Source: Salibacterium halotolerans
GTDB lineage: Bacteria > Bacillota > Bacilli > Bacillales > Marinococcaceae
Length of the DNA: 64,000 bases
Direction of reading: 5' to 3'
Assembly: GCF_900115625.1 (NCBI RefSeq)
Contig: NZ_FOXD01000001.1
Coordinates: 62,001-126,000, forward strand
Shown: positions 54,750-63,969 of the stretch, in pieces
How positions within the stretch are numbered: position 1 is the first letter of the stretch
How the letters are laid out: each line of letters opens with the position of its first letter
Program-made: the position numbers and the translations under genes
The notes under the pieces: model-generated
The model's database searches: none
What the model saw: the letters and a program-made list of their open reading frames with translations, nothing else
What the model was told of the DNA's origin: nothing

Positions 54750-55979
54750 ATGAAACAATCACTCTGCCTCATCATTATTGTGACGACTCTTCTTGCGGGG
54801 TGTAATCAGAATGCACACCCACCCGCTGAAGAACAGCCTTCCAAAACAAATACAGAACAAAACATGCAGAAAGAAGAACCGGATCCGGTGAAAAGACAAC
54901 TGGAGAACATGACCTTGGAAGAGAAGGTGACCCAGCTCCTGTATGTCGGGGTGCAGGGTACGTCCTTATCCGACCAGGAAAGATCCATGATCCAGGCGGG
55001 AGCAGGTGGTGTTTTTCTTCTTGGAGGCAACGTTGAGAGCGAAGCCCAGCTCACCCGGTATATGAATAACATCAAGGAAACGGATGCCCAGACGGACATT
55101 CCTCTTTTTCTCGGCGTGGACGAGGAGGGAGGCCGTGTCAGCCGGATCCCGGATACAATCGAAAATCTTCCGGCGGCAGCCGCTGTCGGACGCTCGGCAG
55201 ATGAAGAAACGGCGCGTCAGGCGGGACAGCTGCTGGCTGAGAAAGTGAAGCGGTTTGGGTTCAATATGGATTTCGCTCCCGTCTTCGATATCAACAGCAA
55301 CCCGGATAATCCAGTGATCGGCGACCGCTCGTACGGAACAACCGCGGAACAGGTGTCACGTATCGGCACCGCAGTCATGAAAGGAATAAAAGAAGAGAAT
55401 GTGATTCCGGTTGTAAAACATTTTCCCGGCCACGGGGATACGTCCACCGATTCGCACGTCCAGCTTCCGGTCGTGGATAAAACCAGACAGGAAGTGGAGA
55501 ACATGGAACTTCTTCCATTTCAGCAGGCCGTGGAAGAGGGCGCGGATATGGTCATGACCGGGCATCTTCTGTTTCCGGCCGTGGACGAGCAGTATCCGGC
55601 GTCGTTGTCCAAAGCGGTGATCACAGGGATGCTGCGGGAACAGCTGCATTTTGACGGTGTGGTGGTGACCGATGATATGACGATGGGAGCCATCACGAAC
55701 GAGTACGGTATGACTGAAGCTGCCGTGCAGTCGCTGAAAGCCGGCGCGGATATGGTACTGATCGCCGAGGCCGGGAATGGAAGGTTTGAAGAACTGCAGA
55801 ATGCTCTGCTTCAGGCTGTGAAAGACGGAGATGTAACAAAAGACAGTATCAATAAAAGCGTGACGAGAATCCTGCAGCTGAAACAGGAATCCGGGCTGGA
55901 ATCCAAGTCCCCGGATGTGATGGAAAAGGCAGAGCTTAACGCCGAAATCAGGAAGTGGAAACAGCAGTTATCCCAATAA
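54750..55979 (+). CDS. nagZ: lipoprotein beta-N-acetylhexosaminidase, NagZ family (GH3)
   Basis: The 409-residue precursor has a lipoprotein signal ending TLLAGC (C18) and a linker rich in Glu, Gln and Thr, then a GH3 domain. The domain contains FLGVDEEGGRVSRI, the NagZ-specific His-Asp acid/base loop KHFPGHGDTSTDSH and the nucleophile aspartate in VVTDDMTMGAI. Surface-anchored NagZ of bacilli removes N-acetylglucosamine from cell-wall fragments during recycling. Unlike B. subtilis NagZ it is one-domain and short. A perfect AAGGAGGT ribosome site precedes the ATG. Confidence 0.9.
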   Translation: MKQSLCLIIIVTTLLAGCNQNAHPPAEEQPSKTNTEQNMQKEEPDPVKRQLENMTLEEKVTQLLYVGVQGTSLSDQERSMIQAGAGGVFLLGGNVESEAQLTRYMNNIKETDAQTDIPLFLGVDEEGGRVSRIPDTIENLPAAAAVGRSADEETARQAGQLLAEKVKRFGFNMDFAPVFDINSNPDNPVIGDRSYGTTAEQVSRIGTAVMKGIKEENVIPVVKHFPGHGDTSTDSHVQLPVVDKTRQEVENMELLPFQQAVEEGADMVMTGHLLFPAVDEQYPASLSKAVITGMLREQLHFDGVVVTDDMTMGAITNEYGMTEAAVQSLKAGADMVLIAEAGNGRFEELQNALLQAVKDGDVTKDSINKSVTRILQLKQESGLESKSPDVMEKAELNAEIRKWKQQLSQ

Positions 55980-56073
55980 AATCCATGCTTGATTTTTCAG
56001 CTGTCCGGGTATAGGGCAGAAGTTGTTTTTATAAGATAATGAGATTAAGGCAGATGCTTCTCCCGGTGGTAGA

Positions 56074-56112
56074 ATCGATCCGTCTGCTGTGTTAAATAGC
56101 AGACGGATCGAT
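56074..56112 (+). promoter_or_regulatory. 15-bp perfect hairpin in the leader of the carotenoid operon
   Basis: ATCGATCCGTCTGCT (56074-56088) pairs perfectly with 56098-56112 around a 9-base loop. It ends 17 bases before the crtN start and has no T-run, so it is more likely an operator or mRNA-stability element than a terminator. It could alternatively end nagZ transcripts. Confidence 0.55.
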
Positions 56113-56129
56113 CAGAAGTAGAGGCGGAA

Positions 56130-57683
56130 ATGATGACAAAGACGAAAAACACGATTGTAATAGGTGCGGGCGTGGCGGGACTGGCTTCGGCCATCCGCCT
56201 GCAGCACGCGGGGTATCAGGTGTCTCTGTATGAGAAGGAATCGATGCCCGGCGGCAAAATGCACCGCATGGAAAAAGACGGATACCAGTTTGACCTCGGT
56301 CCCAGCATTGTAATGATGCCGGAGCTGTACCGGGAAGTGTTTGAGCTTGCCGGCAGAAATCCGGATGATTACATTCCGATGGACAAACTGGAGCCGATGT
56401 ACACAGCCTTTTTCGGGGAGAACAAGGAAGACAGCTATAATATGTCATCAGATAACGCGGAGCTGATGAAAACCCTCGAGTCCTTCGGGGACGAAGATGC
56501 TTCCGGCTTTTTGAAGTACCTGCAGACGATTCATGAACGCTTTCTTACCGCAAAGCATCATTTCATCCAGCGGCCGTTCCGAAGCCCGTGGGAGGTGCTT
56601 CACCCTTCTGTCCTCCGGCAGGCGGCGAAACTGCGGACGCTCGTAAGCGCGGATACGTTTGTCGGGAAATTCATCAAAAATAAACGGCTGAAAGAAATGA
56701 TCAGTTTTCAGACGCTGTATATCGGCGTGTCCCCGTATAACGGTCCTTCCCTTTACACGATGATTCCGATGATTGAACATCTGTACGGCGTCTGGTTCAT
56801 CAAAGGCGGGATGTATACGATGGCGGCTTCGATGGAGCGGTTGTTTCTGGAACTGGGAGGCGAAGTCCACTACAACAGCCCGGTGGAAGAGATTCTGATT
56901 GAGAACCGGCAGGCGTATGGCATCCGCACCGGCGGACAGGATGTTCATGCCGATTATGTGGTATGCAACGCCGATTTTCCCTATGCCATGAAGCATCTGG
57001 TGACAGATGAAAAAGCGAAAGGGAAATATACCGACAAAAAAATCGACCGTATGAAATATTCCTGCTCCTGCTTCATTATGTATCTCGGCATGGATAAAAA
57101 GTATGAAGGACGCGTGAATGTCCATAACTTTGTATTCGGTAAAGACCTGAAAGAAAACATTGAAGACATTTTCGCCGGCCGGAAACTCGAACATCCGTCG
57201 TTCTACGTGCATATCGGTTCGAAAATGGACCCGTCCATGGCGCCGGAAGGTAAAGATGGATTGTATATTCTGATGCCGGTATCGGATCTGTCGACCGCGG
57301 ATTACGAATGGAACGAAGACACGGTCGCGTACTACCGCTCGCGTATATTTGAAGAGCTTGAGAAAATAGAAGGTTTTGAAAATATGGAAGACCACATCGT
57401 GTCGGAAACGCACATGACACCTCCCGATTTTGAATCGAAGTTCCATGCTTACAACGGAGCCTGTTTCGGTCTCCGTCCCAATCTGACGCAGAGTAATCAT
57501 ATGAGGCCGCAGAGTAAGGCGCCTAAATGTGAGAACCTGTATTTCACTGGAAGCAGCACGCATCCGGGAGCCGGTGTACCGATTGTTCTGCTGTCGGCCC
57601 GGATCGCTTCGGAAGAGTTGATCGCAGACGATCAGGGAGAACAAGTTCAGAAGCGGGGTGGTGCACATGCCGGAGAAAAATAA
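56130..57683 (+). CDS. crtN: diapophytoene (dehydrosqualene) desaturase CrtN
   Basis: The 517-residue flavoprotein has the carotenoid-desaturase layout: the N-terminal FAD loop VIGAGVAGLASAIRLQHAGY, GYQFDLGPSIVMMPE near residue 52, and the C-terminal FTGSSTHPGAGVPIVLLSARIA signature. It introduces double bases into 4,4'-diapophytoene to give diaponeurosporene or diapolycopene. It is first in a five-gene operon with crtM, crtP, crtQ and crtO. The start of crtM lies inside its last codons. Confidence 0.92.
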   Translation: MMTKTKNTIVIGAGVAGLASAIRLQHAGYQVSLYEKESMPGGKMHRMEKDGYQFDLGPSIVMMPELYREVFELAGRNPDDYIPMDKLEPMYTAFFGENKEDSYNMSSDNAELMKTLESFGDEDASGFLKYLQTIHERFLTAKHHFIQRPFRSPWEVLHPSVLRQAAKLRTLVSADTFVGKFIKNKRLKEMISFQTLYIGVSPYNGPSLYTMIPMIEHLYGVWFIKGGMYTMAASMERLFLELGGEVHYNSPVEEILIENRQAYGIRTGGQDVHADYVVCNADFPYAMKHLVTDEKAKGKYTDKKIDRMKYSCSCFIMYLGMDKKYEGRVNVHNFVFGKDLKENIEDIFAGRKLEHPSFYVHIGSKMDPSMAPEGKDGLYILMPVSDLSTADYEWNEDTVAYYRSRIFEELEKIEGFENMEDHIVSETHMTPPDFESKFHAYNGACFGLRPNLTQSNHMRPQSKAPKCENLYFTGSSTHPGAGVPIVLLSARIASEELIADDQGEQVQKRGGAHAGEK

Positions 57684-58476
57684 AGTAAGCAGCCTGGAGA
57701 TGGATTATAAATACTGCGAAGATATTATAAGGCAGCACTCTAACAGTTTTTATTATGCTTTTTCCCAGCTTCCAAAAGAGAAAGCGGAGGCGGTTTATGC
57801 GGTATATGCCTTCTGCCGCAGGGCCGACGACAGCATCGATACGGCGGCGTCCAAACCGGAGCAGGTCCAGCAGCTGAAGCAGCTTCACCACGAGCTGGTA
57901 TGGTTTTCGAAAGGAACACCGGTGGACCACCCGATCTGGAACGCGCTGGGGGATGTATTCGAACGCTTTGATATGGAACTGCAGCCCTTTTTTGACCAGT
58001 TGTCCGGGCAGCGCATGGATATCGACTTCACAATGCCGGAGACGATGGAGGACGTGGAAGAGTACAGCTATTACGTTGCCGGAACAGTAGGGCTCATGCT
58101 GCTGCCCATTCTCGCGATGGACAACGTCCGCTCCCTGAAAAAAGCGGCCATCGACCTTGGCACTGCGATGCAGATTACAAACATTCTGCGGGACGTGGGC
58201 GAAGATCTCACGCAGAATAACCGGATTTATCTGCCGCGGCAGGAAATGGAACGAGTGTCTTATGAGCTGACGGATCTGGAGCAGGGCGTTATTAATGACA
58301 GCTTCACAGCGATATGGGAAACGATGGCCCAGCGTGCGGAAACACTCTATGACGGGTTTGGACAGTACATTGACTGGTTTGATGAAGACAGCCGGGACCA
58401 GGTTCTTCTTTCCGCCAGATTGTACCGGGGGATTCTCGACCGGGTACGCAGCCGGCAGTACAACTGTTTTCAGTGA
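57667..58476 (+). CDS. crtM: dehydrosqualene synthase CrtM
   Basis: The protein of about 269 residues is a squalene/phytoene synthase family member with both prenyl-diphosphate-binding aspartate motifs, RRADDSIDTA near residue 55 and NILRDVGED near residue 177. It condenses two farnesyl diphosphates to dehydrosqualene, the first step of C30 carotenoids. The ATG at 57667 is preferred over an in-frame GTG at 57658 because the GGGGTGG ribosome region covers the latter. It overlaps the end of crtN by 17 bases. Confidence 0.92.
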   Translation: MPEKNKVSSLEMDYKYCEDIIRQHSNSFYYAFSQLPKEKAEAVYAVYAFCRRADDSIDTAASKPEQVQQLKQLHHELVWFSKGTPVDHPIWNALGDVFERFDMELQPFFDQLSGQRMDIDFTMPETMEDVEEYSYYVAGTVGLMLLPILAMDNVRSLKKAAIDLGTAMQITNILRDVGEDLTQNNRIYLPRQEMERVSYELTDLEQGVINDSFTAIWETMAQRAETLYDGFGQYIDWFDEDSRDQVLLSARLYRGILDRVRSRQYNCFQ

Positions 58477-58498
58477 AGAAGGGAAGAGGTGAACCGGC

Positions 58499-60007
58499 AT
58501 GAATGACGATGGAAAAACGGTTATCGTGACGGGAGGCGGTCTGGGCGGACTCTCCGCGGCTGTGTCCTTGGCGCAGAGCGGATATAACGTCACTCTTTAT
58601 GAACAGAACGACCATCTCGGCGGCAAATTGAACCGCCTGGAACAGGACGGGTTCGGGTTTGACCTCGGACCGTCCCTTTTAACGATGCCGCGTATCTTTG
58701 AAGCATTATTTACCGGCGGTAACCGCCGGATGGAAGATTATATACCGACAGTGCGGCTGGAGCGGGAATGGCGGTCGTTTTTTCCGGACGGCACGGTGCT
58801 GGATCTGTACGGCGATCTGATGAAAATGCTGGAAGAAAATGAGGCCCTTGAAGAAAAGGATATCGAAGAATACAGAACCTTTCTTTCCTACGCCCGGACC
58901 ATTTATGACGTAACGGAGAAAGGGTATCTTGACCGCGGCCTGGACACGCTGCCGGAGATTCTCCGTTTTCACGGCTTGAAGGAATCGTGGCACGGGTTTG
59001 ATTTCTTCTCTACCATGCATGAGGCCATTGCAAAACGCATCAGCCATCCGAAGCTGCGCGATATGATCTCTTACTTTATCAAGTACGTCGGCTCTTCTCC
59101 GTACGACGCCCCGGCTGTGCTCAATATGATGGTATACATGCAGCACGCCGAAGGGGCATGGTACGTGCCCGGCGGCATGCATAAGATCGCACAGGGCATC
59201 ACAGCACTTGCCAAAGAAATCGGCGTGGAGATTCACACCGGGACCGGCGTACGGCGTTTTGTGAAAGAAGAAGGCGGCCGGATTGCGGCGGTCGAACTGG
59301 AGGACGGCACCCAGCGCCGTGCCGACTATTTCATTTCGAACCGGGAAGTCATTCCTACGTATGAAATGCTGCTTGGCGAGGACACGTCTTATCTTAGAAA
59401 ACTGGAGAAAAAATATGAACCATCGAGCTCCGGTCTTGTCCTTCACCTCGGGGTGGATAAGATGTATCCGCAGCTGTCGCATCATAATTTCTTCTTCTCA
59501 AATGATGTAAAGGCGCAGATGAATAAAGTGTTCCACCGGCATGAACTGCCGGATGATCCGACGATATATCTTGTGAATGTGAACAAAACCGATCCGTCCC
59601 AGGCTCCTAAGGGTCATGAAAATATTAAGGTGCTTCCCCACATTCCGTATATTCAGGATGAACCTTTTTCGGACCGGGATTATGAGTGGTTCCGCGGGCG
59701 CGTGCTGGATAAGCTGGAAAATATGGGGCTTGAGGGGCTCCGGGATCATATTGTCACCGAAGACCGCTGGACGCCGCATGACATCGAGCGCATGTACGGG
59801 TCGCACCGTGGATCGATTTACGGTACCTTGTCGGATAAGAAAAAAAATAAAGGTTTCAAGCACCCGAAGCAGAGTGACCGCTACGACAATTTGTATTTTG
59901 CCGGCGGTACGGTGAATCCGGGCGGCGGCATGCCGATGGTGACCAAAAGCGGCCAGCAGGTCCGTGATTTGATTGTGGAACGGGACCGCGGAGGAAGGAG
60001 CAGATAA
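58499..60007 (+). CDS. crtP: diaponeurosporene/diapolycopene oxygenase, CrtP type
   Basis: The 502-residue protein is a paralogue of CrtN with FAD loop VTGGGLGGLSAAVSLAQSGY, GFGFDLGPSLLTMP and C-terminal FAGGTVNPGGGMPMVTKSGQQV. The GGTVNPGGG ending is the form found in CrtP/CrtNb oxygenases, which oxidise the terminal methyl group to an aldehyde, rather than in desaturases. It follows crtM after 22 bases and overlaps crtQ by one base (TAATG). Confidence 0.88.
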   Translation: MNDDGKTVIVTGGGLGGLSAAVSLAQSGYNVTLYEQNDHLGGKLNRLEQDGFGFDLGPSLLTMPRIFEALFTGGNRRMEDYIPTVRLEREWRSFFPDGTVLDLYGDLMKMLEENEALEEKDIEEYRTFLSYARTIYDVTEKGYLDRGLDTLPEILRFHGLKESWHGFDFFSTMHEAIAKRISHPKLRDMISYFIKYVGSSPYDAPAVLNMMVYMQHAEGAWYVPGGMHKIAQGITALAKEIGVEIHTGTGVRRFVKEEGGRIAAVELEDGTQRRADYFISNREVIPTYEMLLGEDTSYLRKLEKKYEPSSSGLVLHLGVDKMYPQLSHHNFFFSNDVKAQMNKVFHRHELPDDPTIYLVNVNKTDPSQAPKGHENIKVLPHIPYIQDEPFSDRDYEWFRGRVLDKLENMGLEGLRDHIVTEDRWTPHDIERMYGSHRGSIYGTLSDKKKNKGFKHPKQSDRYDNLYFAGGTVNPGGGMPMVTKSGQQVRDLIVERDRGGRSR

Positions 60008-61137
60008 TGCTTACATTTCTTTTTGGAGCGGCAGTGGTGCTGGCTGCAGCTGGTGTGGCAGCCGGCACGTTGATGCTTTGGCGGATACCGGTTCCGGCAG
60101 AGACGGGCGGCACCCTGGAGAAAGGCGTGGCGGATGTCACTGTTATTATTCCCGCACGCAACGAAGCACGCCGGATCCGGCCGCTGCTGGAATCGCTGCG
60201 GCGGCAGACGGTGCAGCCGCTTGAGATTCTTGTTGTAGATGATGCGTCCACCGACGATACAGCGGCAATTGCGGCTTCGTACGGAGCGGAGGTGCTGCCG
60301 AGTAAAGAACTCGAAGATGGCTGGACCGGGAAATCGGCTGCGTGCTGGCTCGGGGCGCAGCGGGCCGCCGGGGAGAGGCTGCTTTTTCTCGATGCGGACA
60401 CGGTTTTAAGAGAGAAGAACAGCCTGCACCGGATCCGGTCGGCATTTGATGGGAACGGCGGCCGCGGTCTTCTGTCCGTACAGCCGTATCACGTGATGTA
60501 TGAGGGCTATGAGTATTTGTCCGCCTGGTTTAACGTGATTGTGATGGCGGGCATGAACGTATTCACGCCGCGCGGGACCGCGCTCCGTGAAGCCGGGTCT
60601 TTCGGACCGTGCATCATGTGCTCGGGCAGCGATTACTTCGCCGCCGGCGGGCATAAAGGGGTGCGTGAAGCCGTCATGGATGATCTGGAACTTGGCGCCG
60701 CGTTCCGCCGCTCGGGGTTCCCCGTTTTCTGTTACGGGGGGCGGGGCATCATTGATTTTCGGATGTATCCGGAAGGCTTTCGTTCCCTCGTCGAAGGATG
60801 GACGAAGAACTTCGGCACCGCCTCGCAGGCGACGCATCCTTTTGTGACCGTACTTATCAGCCTGTGGATAAGCGGAGGCATGGCGGGGATGCTGCTTCCC
60901 TTCGCAGCAATTCTTTTTCCGCTTCCGGGGTGGACCGCTGTCGCAGCCGCTGCGGTATACGGCGTGTATGTGATTCACACGGCCTGGCTGGCGCGGCGTA
61001 CCGGAACGTTTCCGCGCTGGATTTTTCTATTCTTCCCGGTGCTGCTTCTCTTTTTCCTCGGGCTGTTTCTCTGGTCGCTGTATCTGACGAATGTCCGCGG
61101 CACCGTCACATGGCGCGGACGTAAAATCAACGTGTAA
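60007..61137 (+). CDS. crtQ: carotenoid glycosyltransferase, CrtQ type (GT2)
   Basis: The 376-residue protein has an N-terminal membrane helix, a GT2 domain (VTVIIPARNEARRI, VVDDASTDDTAA, the DxD-like FLDADT near residue 128, and a DDLELGAAFRRSG acceptor loop) and three C-terminal membrane helices. It matches the design of CrtQ, which attaches glucose to diaponeurosporenoic acid. The start overlaps the crtP stop by one base, indicating coupling. Confidence 0.88.
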   Translation: MLTFLFGAAVVLAAAGVAAGTLMLWRIPVPAETGGTLEKGVADVTVIIPARNEARRIRPLLESLRRQTVQPLEILVVDDASTDDTAAIAASYGAEVLPSKELEDGWTGKSAACWLGAQRAAGERLLFLDADTVLREKNSLHRIRSAFDGNGGRGLLSVQPYHVMYEGYEYLSAWFNVIVMAGMNVFTPRGTALREAGSFGPCIMCSGSDYFAAGGHKGVREAVMDDLELGAAFRRSGFPVFCYGGRGIIDFRMYPEGFRSLVEGWTKNFGTASQATHPFVTVLISLWISGGMAGMLLPFAAILFPLPGWTAVAAAAVYGVYVIHTAWLARRTGTFPRWIFLFFPVLLLFFLGLFLWSLYLTNVRGTVTWRGRKINV

Positions 61138-61152
61138 GGAAGGGCTTTGGCT

Positions 61153-61644
61153 ATGCCGCTTGTTGAGCTTCCGCTGTACTGGGTTGTCATCCTCGATATT
61201 CTGGCCTGGGGTGTGTTTCATATGGCCGCATCAGCCGGATGTTACTACATGCCCGCGCGCTGGTTCAGTGAGCCTGCCGGTCTGTACCGCATCCGCAATT
61301 GGGAGCGCGGCGGACATTTCTGGCAGAAATACTTGCGGGTAAAGAGCTGGAAGCATCTTGTACCGGACGGTGCCGCGATGTTCCAGAACGGCTTCGCCAA
61401 GAAACAACTCCAGCAGCAGGACGCCGGTTATCTCGGCGTATTTGTGCTGGAGTCGCGCCGCGCCGAACTGACCCACTGGTTCACCATCCTGCCCTGTGTT
61501 TTGTTTTTTCTATGGAACCCGCTCTGGGCAGCATGGCTCAATGTCTTCTACGCACTGACGTTGAATATTCCCATCATCATCCTGCAGCGCACCAACCGCG
61601 CCCGCCTCGAACGGGTCACCGCCCGTCGCAAACCAGGCCGCTAA
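61153..61644 (+). CDS. crtO: glycosyl carotenoid acyltransferase, CrtO type
   Basis: The protein of about 163 residues has two or three membrane helices and the CrtO features FQNGFAKKQLQQQD near residue 75 and ESRRAELTHWFTILPC near residue 100. CrtO esterifies the sugar of the C30 carotenoid with a fatty acid, completing a staphyloxanthin-like pigment. An in-frame TTG at 61147 is possible. I prefer the ATG at 61153, 8 bases after the AAGGAAGGG ribosome site. Confidence 0.88.
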   Translation: MPLVELPLYWVVILDILAWGVFHMAASAGCYYMPARWFSEPAGLYRIRNWERGGHFWQKYLRVKSWKHLVPDGAAMFQNGFAKKQLQQQDAGYLGVFVLESRRAELTHWFTILPCVLFFLWNPLWAAWLNVFYALTLNIPIIILQRTNRARLERVTARRKPGR

Positions 61645-61674
61645 CCCCCAAAATGGACCACCGCCTGCCGGATT

Positions 61675-61792
61675 GTGCACGTTAGAATCGAGCTAAGCGT
61701 CACTTTTTGCTTATCGGACTGCGATTTTAAATGTTAGATGCGGGCTAAGCGTCACAATGCACCTGTACCGTCCCCAAAGTGCACGTTAGAAA
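61675..61792. repeat. 52-bp-period intergenic repeat, second family, locus 2
   Basis: GTTAG cores start at 61681, 61733 and 61785, exactly 52 bp apart; the first and third are preceded by GTGCAC. CTAAGCGTCAC follows the first two (61693 and 61745, again 52 bp apart), and a diverged CCAAGCCTCAC appears at 61813. The spacing and cores match the locus at 12880-12997. It lies after crtO and before the operon terminator. No gene is seen between 61645 and 61908. Confidence 0.78.
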
Positions 61793-61823
61793 GCCCCGGC
61801 ACCGCTCTGCATCCAAGCCTCAC

Positions 61824-61854
61824 ACCGAATCCGCATCAAAGGGTTCGGTTTTTT
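61824..61854 (+). terminator. rho-independent terminator of the carotenoid operon
   Basis: ACCGAATCC (61824-61832) pairs with GGGTTCGGT (61841-61849) with one G-U, followed by six T residues. Confidence 0.88.
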
Positions 61855-61908
61855 AATTGGAACATATAGGTTACACTTTTAGAAAGAGTGATTGGAAAGG
61901 ATGTGGTG

Positions 61909-63954
61909 ATGTCGGCAAACCGTTTGATTCATGAACAATCCCCGTACCTGCAGCAGCACGCCCACAACCCCGTGGACTGGTATCCGTGGGGCAAAGAAGC
62001 CTTTGAGAAAGCACGGAAAGAAAACAAACCCGTCATGGTATCCATCGGCTACAGCACCTGCCACTGGTGTCACGTAATGGAGCGGGAAAGCTTCGAAGAC
62101 GAAAGCATCGCCAAACTAATGAACGACCGATTTGTAGCCATTAAAGTCGACCGCGAAGAACGGCCGGACGTCGATGCCATCTACATGACCGCATGCCAGG
62201 CCATGACCGGACACGGCGGCTGGCCGCTGAACGTATTCGTCACCCCGGACCAAAAGCCATTCTACGCCGGAACCTACTTCCCAAAAGAAAGCATGCGCGG
62301 CATGCCGGGCATGACAGATGTCATCACACAACTCTACGACCGGTACCAGGACGATCCGGAGAAAATTAAAGAAGTGAGCGAACAGATGGCGGAAGTGGTG
62401 CAGCCCCAAACCGCCGATCAGGACAGCGTGTTGTCCGAAGAAGCGCTCGCAAAGGGCTTTCACGAGCTCCAGCAGACATTCCATCCCACGTACGGCGGTT
62501 TCGGAAACGCGCCGAAATTCCCGACACCGCACGTGCTGATGTATCTCTTCCGGTATTACCGCTGGTCCGGTGACGAGAAGGCGCTCGAGATGGCGCGGAC
62601 AACACTTGACGGCATGGCGGCAGGGGGCATGTATGATCACATCGGCGGCGGATTCGCCCGTTATTCCGTGGATGAGAAATGGCTCGTGCCGCACTTTGAG
62701 AAAATGCTGTATGATAACGCGCTGCTTGCGATCGCTTATACAGAAGGATGGCAGGTGACAGGAGAATCCCGTTTCCGGCAGACGGCCGAAGAAGTGCTGG
62801 ACTACGTGCTGCGTGGCATGCAGGATGCCAAAGGCGGTTTCTACTCCGGCGAGGATGCGGATTCCGAGGGGGTGGAAGGCAAGTTTTATCTCTGGACCCC
62901 CGGCCAGATCAAACAGATCCTGGGTGAGGAAAACGGCTCTCTTTTCTGCGAAGTGTACGATATCACAGAAGATGGCAATTTTGAGGGAGTGAACATTCCG
63001 AACCTGATCGGGCAGTCGCCGGAAGCGTTCGCCCGTGGCCATGACCTCGATCCAAAACAGGTGAGGGAGCGGGTGGAGCAGGCGAAACCGTTACTGTTCG
63101 AAGCGCGCGAAGAACGGATTCACCCTCATACGGATGACAAAATGCTTACGTCCTGGAACGCGCTGATGACCGCCGCTCTTGCCCGCGCCGGCCGCGCCTT
63201 TGATTCGGACCGTTATGCTGACGCGGCGGAGCGTGCGTTTACGTTTATCGAATCGCACCTCGTCCAGGATGGCCGCGTGATGGTCCGGTACCGCGGCGGT
63301 GATGTGAAGCATAAAGGATTTATTGATGATTACGCCAATATTCTCTGGGCGCTCCTTGAGCTTTATGAAAGTACGCTGAAGCCGGAGTACCTGACGAAAG
63401 CCCGGTATTACGCAGATCAGATGATTGACTTGTTCTGGGACGAGGAGAACGGCGGTTTTTACTTCTACGGTTCGGACGCGGAGGAATTGCTGGCGCGGCC
63501 GAAAGAATCGTTTGACGGCGCGATGCCGTCCGGAAACAGTACCGCTGTCCGCGAACTGCTGCGGCTTGCCCGTTTCACTGGAGAAATGGCTTATGAAGAA
63601 AAAGTGCGCAGCTCCCAGGATGCGTTCGCCCGCGAGTTGACGGAGATTCCCGGGGCGCACCTGCACTTTTTGCAAAGTTACCTGCTGCTGTGCAGTGATA
63701 TGAAAGAAGTGGTGGTGCTCACCGGCGGCGACGAAGATGCCCGTACTGTAACAAACGCTCTGCAGCAGCGGTTTTACCCGGAAGTGACGTATCTGATTCA
63801 CGACGATTCAGGCGCCCTGGCAGAAGCCGCGCCGTTTGCATCTTTGTACCATAAAGTCGAAGGAAAAACAACCGTCTACGTGTGCCGGAATTTTTCCTGC
63901 CAACAGCCGGTGACACAGGCAGCGGAGGCCCTTCGGATGCTGGATGACTCATAA
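61909..63954 (+). CDS. yyaL: thioredoxin-domain protein YyaL (DUF255/SSP411 family)
   Basis: The protein of about 681 residues has an N-terminal DUF255 thioredoxin-like domain beginning [25 protein letters not shown], with CHWC at residues 51-54. A long alpha/alpha-toroid domain like those of sugar epimerases and glycosidases follows ([28 protein letters not shown] near residue 250). Conserved from bacteria to mammals (SSP411), its molecular function is not established. In-frame starts exist up to 61888. The GGAAAGGA ribosome site favours the ATG at 61909. Confidence 0.9.
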   Translation: MSANRLIHEQSPYLQQHAHNPVDWYPWGKEAFEKARKENKPVMVSIGYSTCHWCHVMERESFEDESIAKLMNDRFVAIKVDREERPDVDAIYMTACQAMTGHGGWPLNVFVTPDQKPFYAGTYFPKESMRGMPGMTDVITQLYDRYQDDPEKIKEVSEQMAEVVQPQTADQDSVLSEEALAKGFHELQQTFHPTYGGFGNAPKFPTPHVLMYLFRYYRWSGDEKALEMARTTLDGMAAGGMYDHIGGGFARYSVDEKWLVPHFEKMLYDNALLAIAYTEGWQVTGESRFRQTAEEVLDYVLRGMQDAKGGFYSGEDADSEGVEGKFYLWTPGQIKQILGEENGSLFCEVYDITEDGNFEGVNIPNLIGQSPEAFARGHDLDPKQVRERVEQAKPLLFEAREERIHPHTDDKMLTSWNALMTAALARAGRAFDSDRYADAAERAFTFIESHLVQDGRVMVRYRGGDVKHKGFIDDYANILWALLELYESTLKPEYLTKARYYADQMIDLFWDEENGGFYFYGSDAEELLARPKESFDGAMPSGNSTAVRELLRLARFTGEMAYEEKVRSSQDAFARELTEIPGAHLHFLQSYLLLCSDMKEVVVLTGGDEDARTVTNALQQRFYPEVTYLIHDDSGALAEAAPFASLYHKVEGKTTVYVCRNFSCQQPVTQAAEALRMLDDS

Positions 63955-63969
63955 AGGAAGGACTTGAAG

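Noticed and set aside
55990-56015. GGGTAT near 56005 as a sigma-B -10 box for the crt operon
   Set aside because: The matching GTTT-type -35 is absent at the right spacing.
56448-57668. Long open frame (406 codons) antisense to crtN
   Set aside because: Composition is that of a reversed coding frame (rich in Arg, His, Phe) and it has no family resemblance.
57544-58593. Open frame of 349 codons antisense to crtM
   Set aside because: Overlaps the end of crtN, all of crtM and the start of crtP on the opposite strand and resembles no protein.
12880-61792. The 52-bp arrays as CRISPR arrays
   Set aside because: Only two to four units, cores of 8-12 bp that are degenerate and in alternating orientation, no cas genes anywhere in the window.
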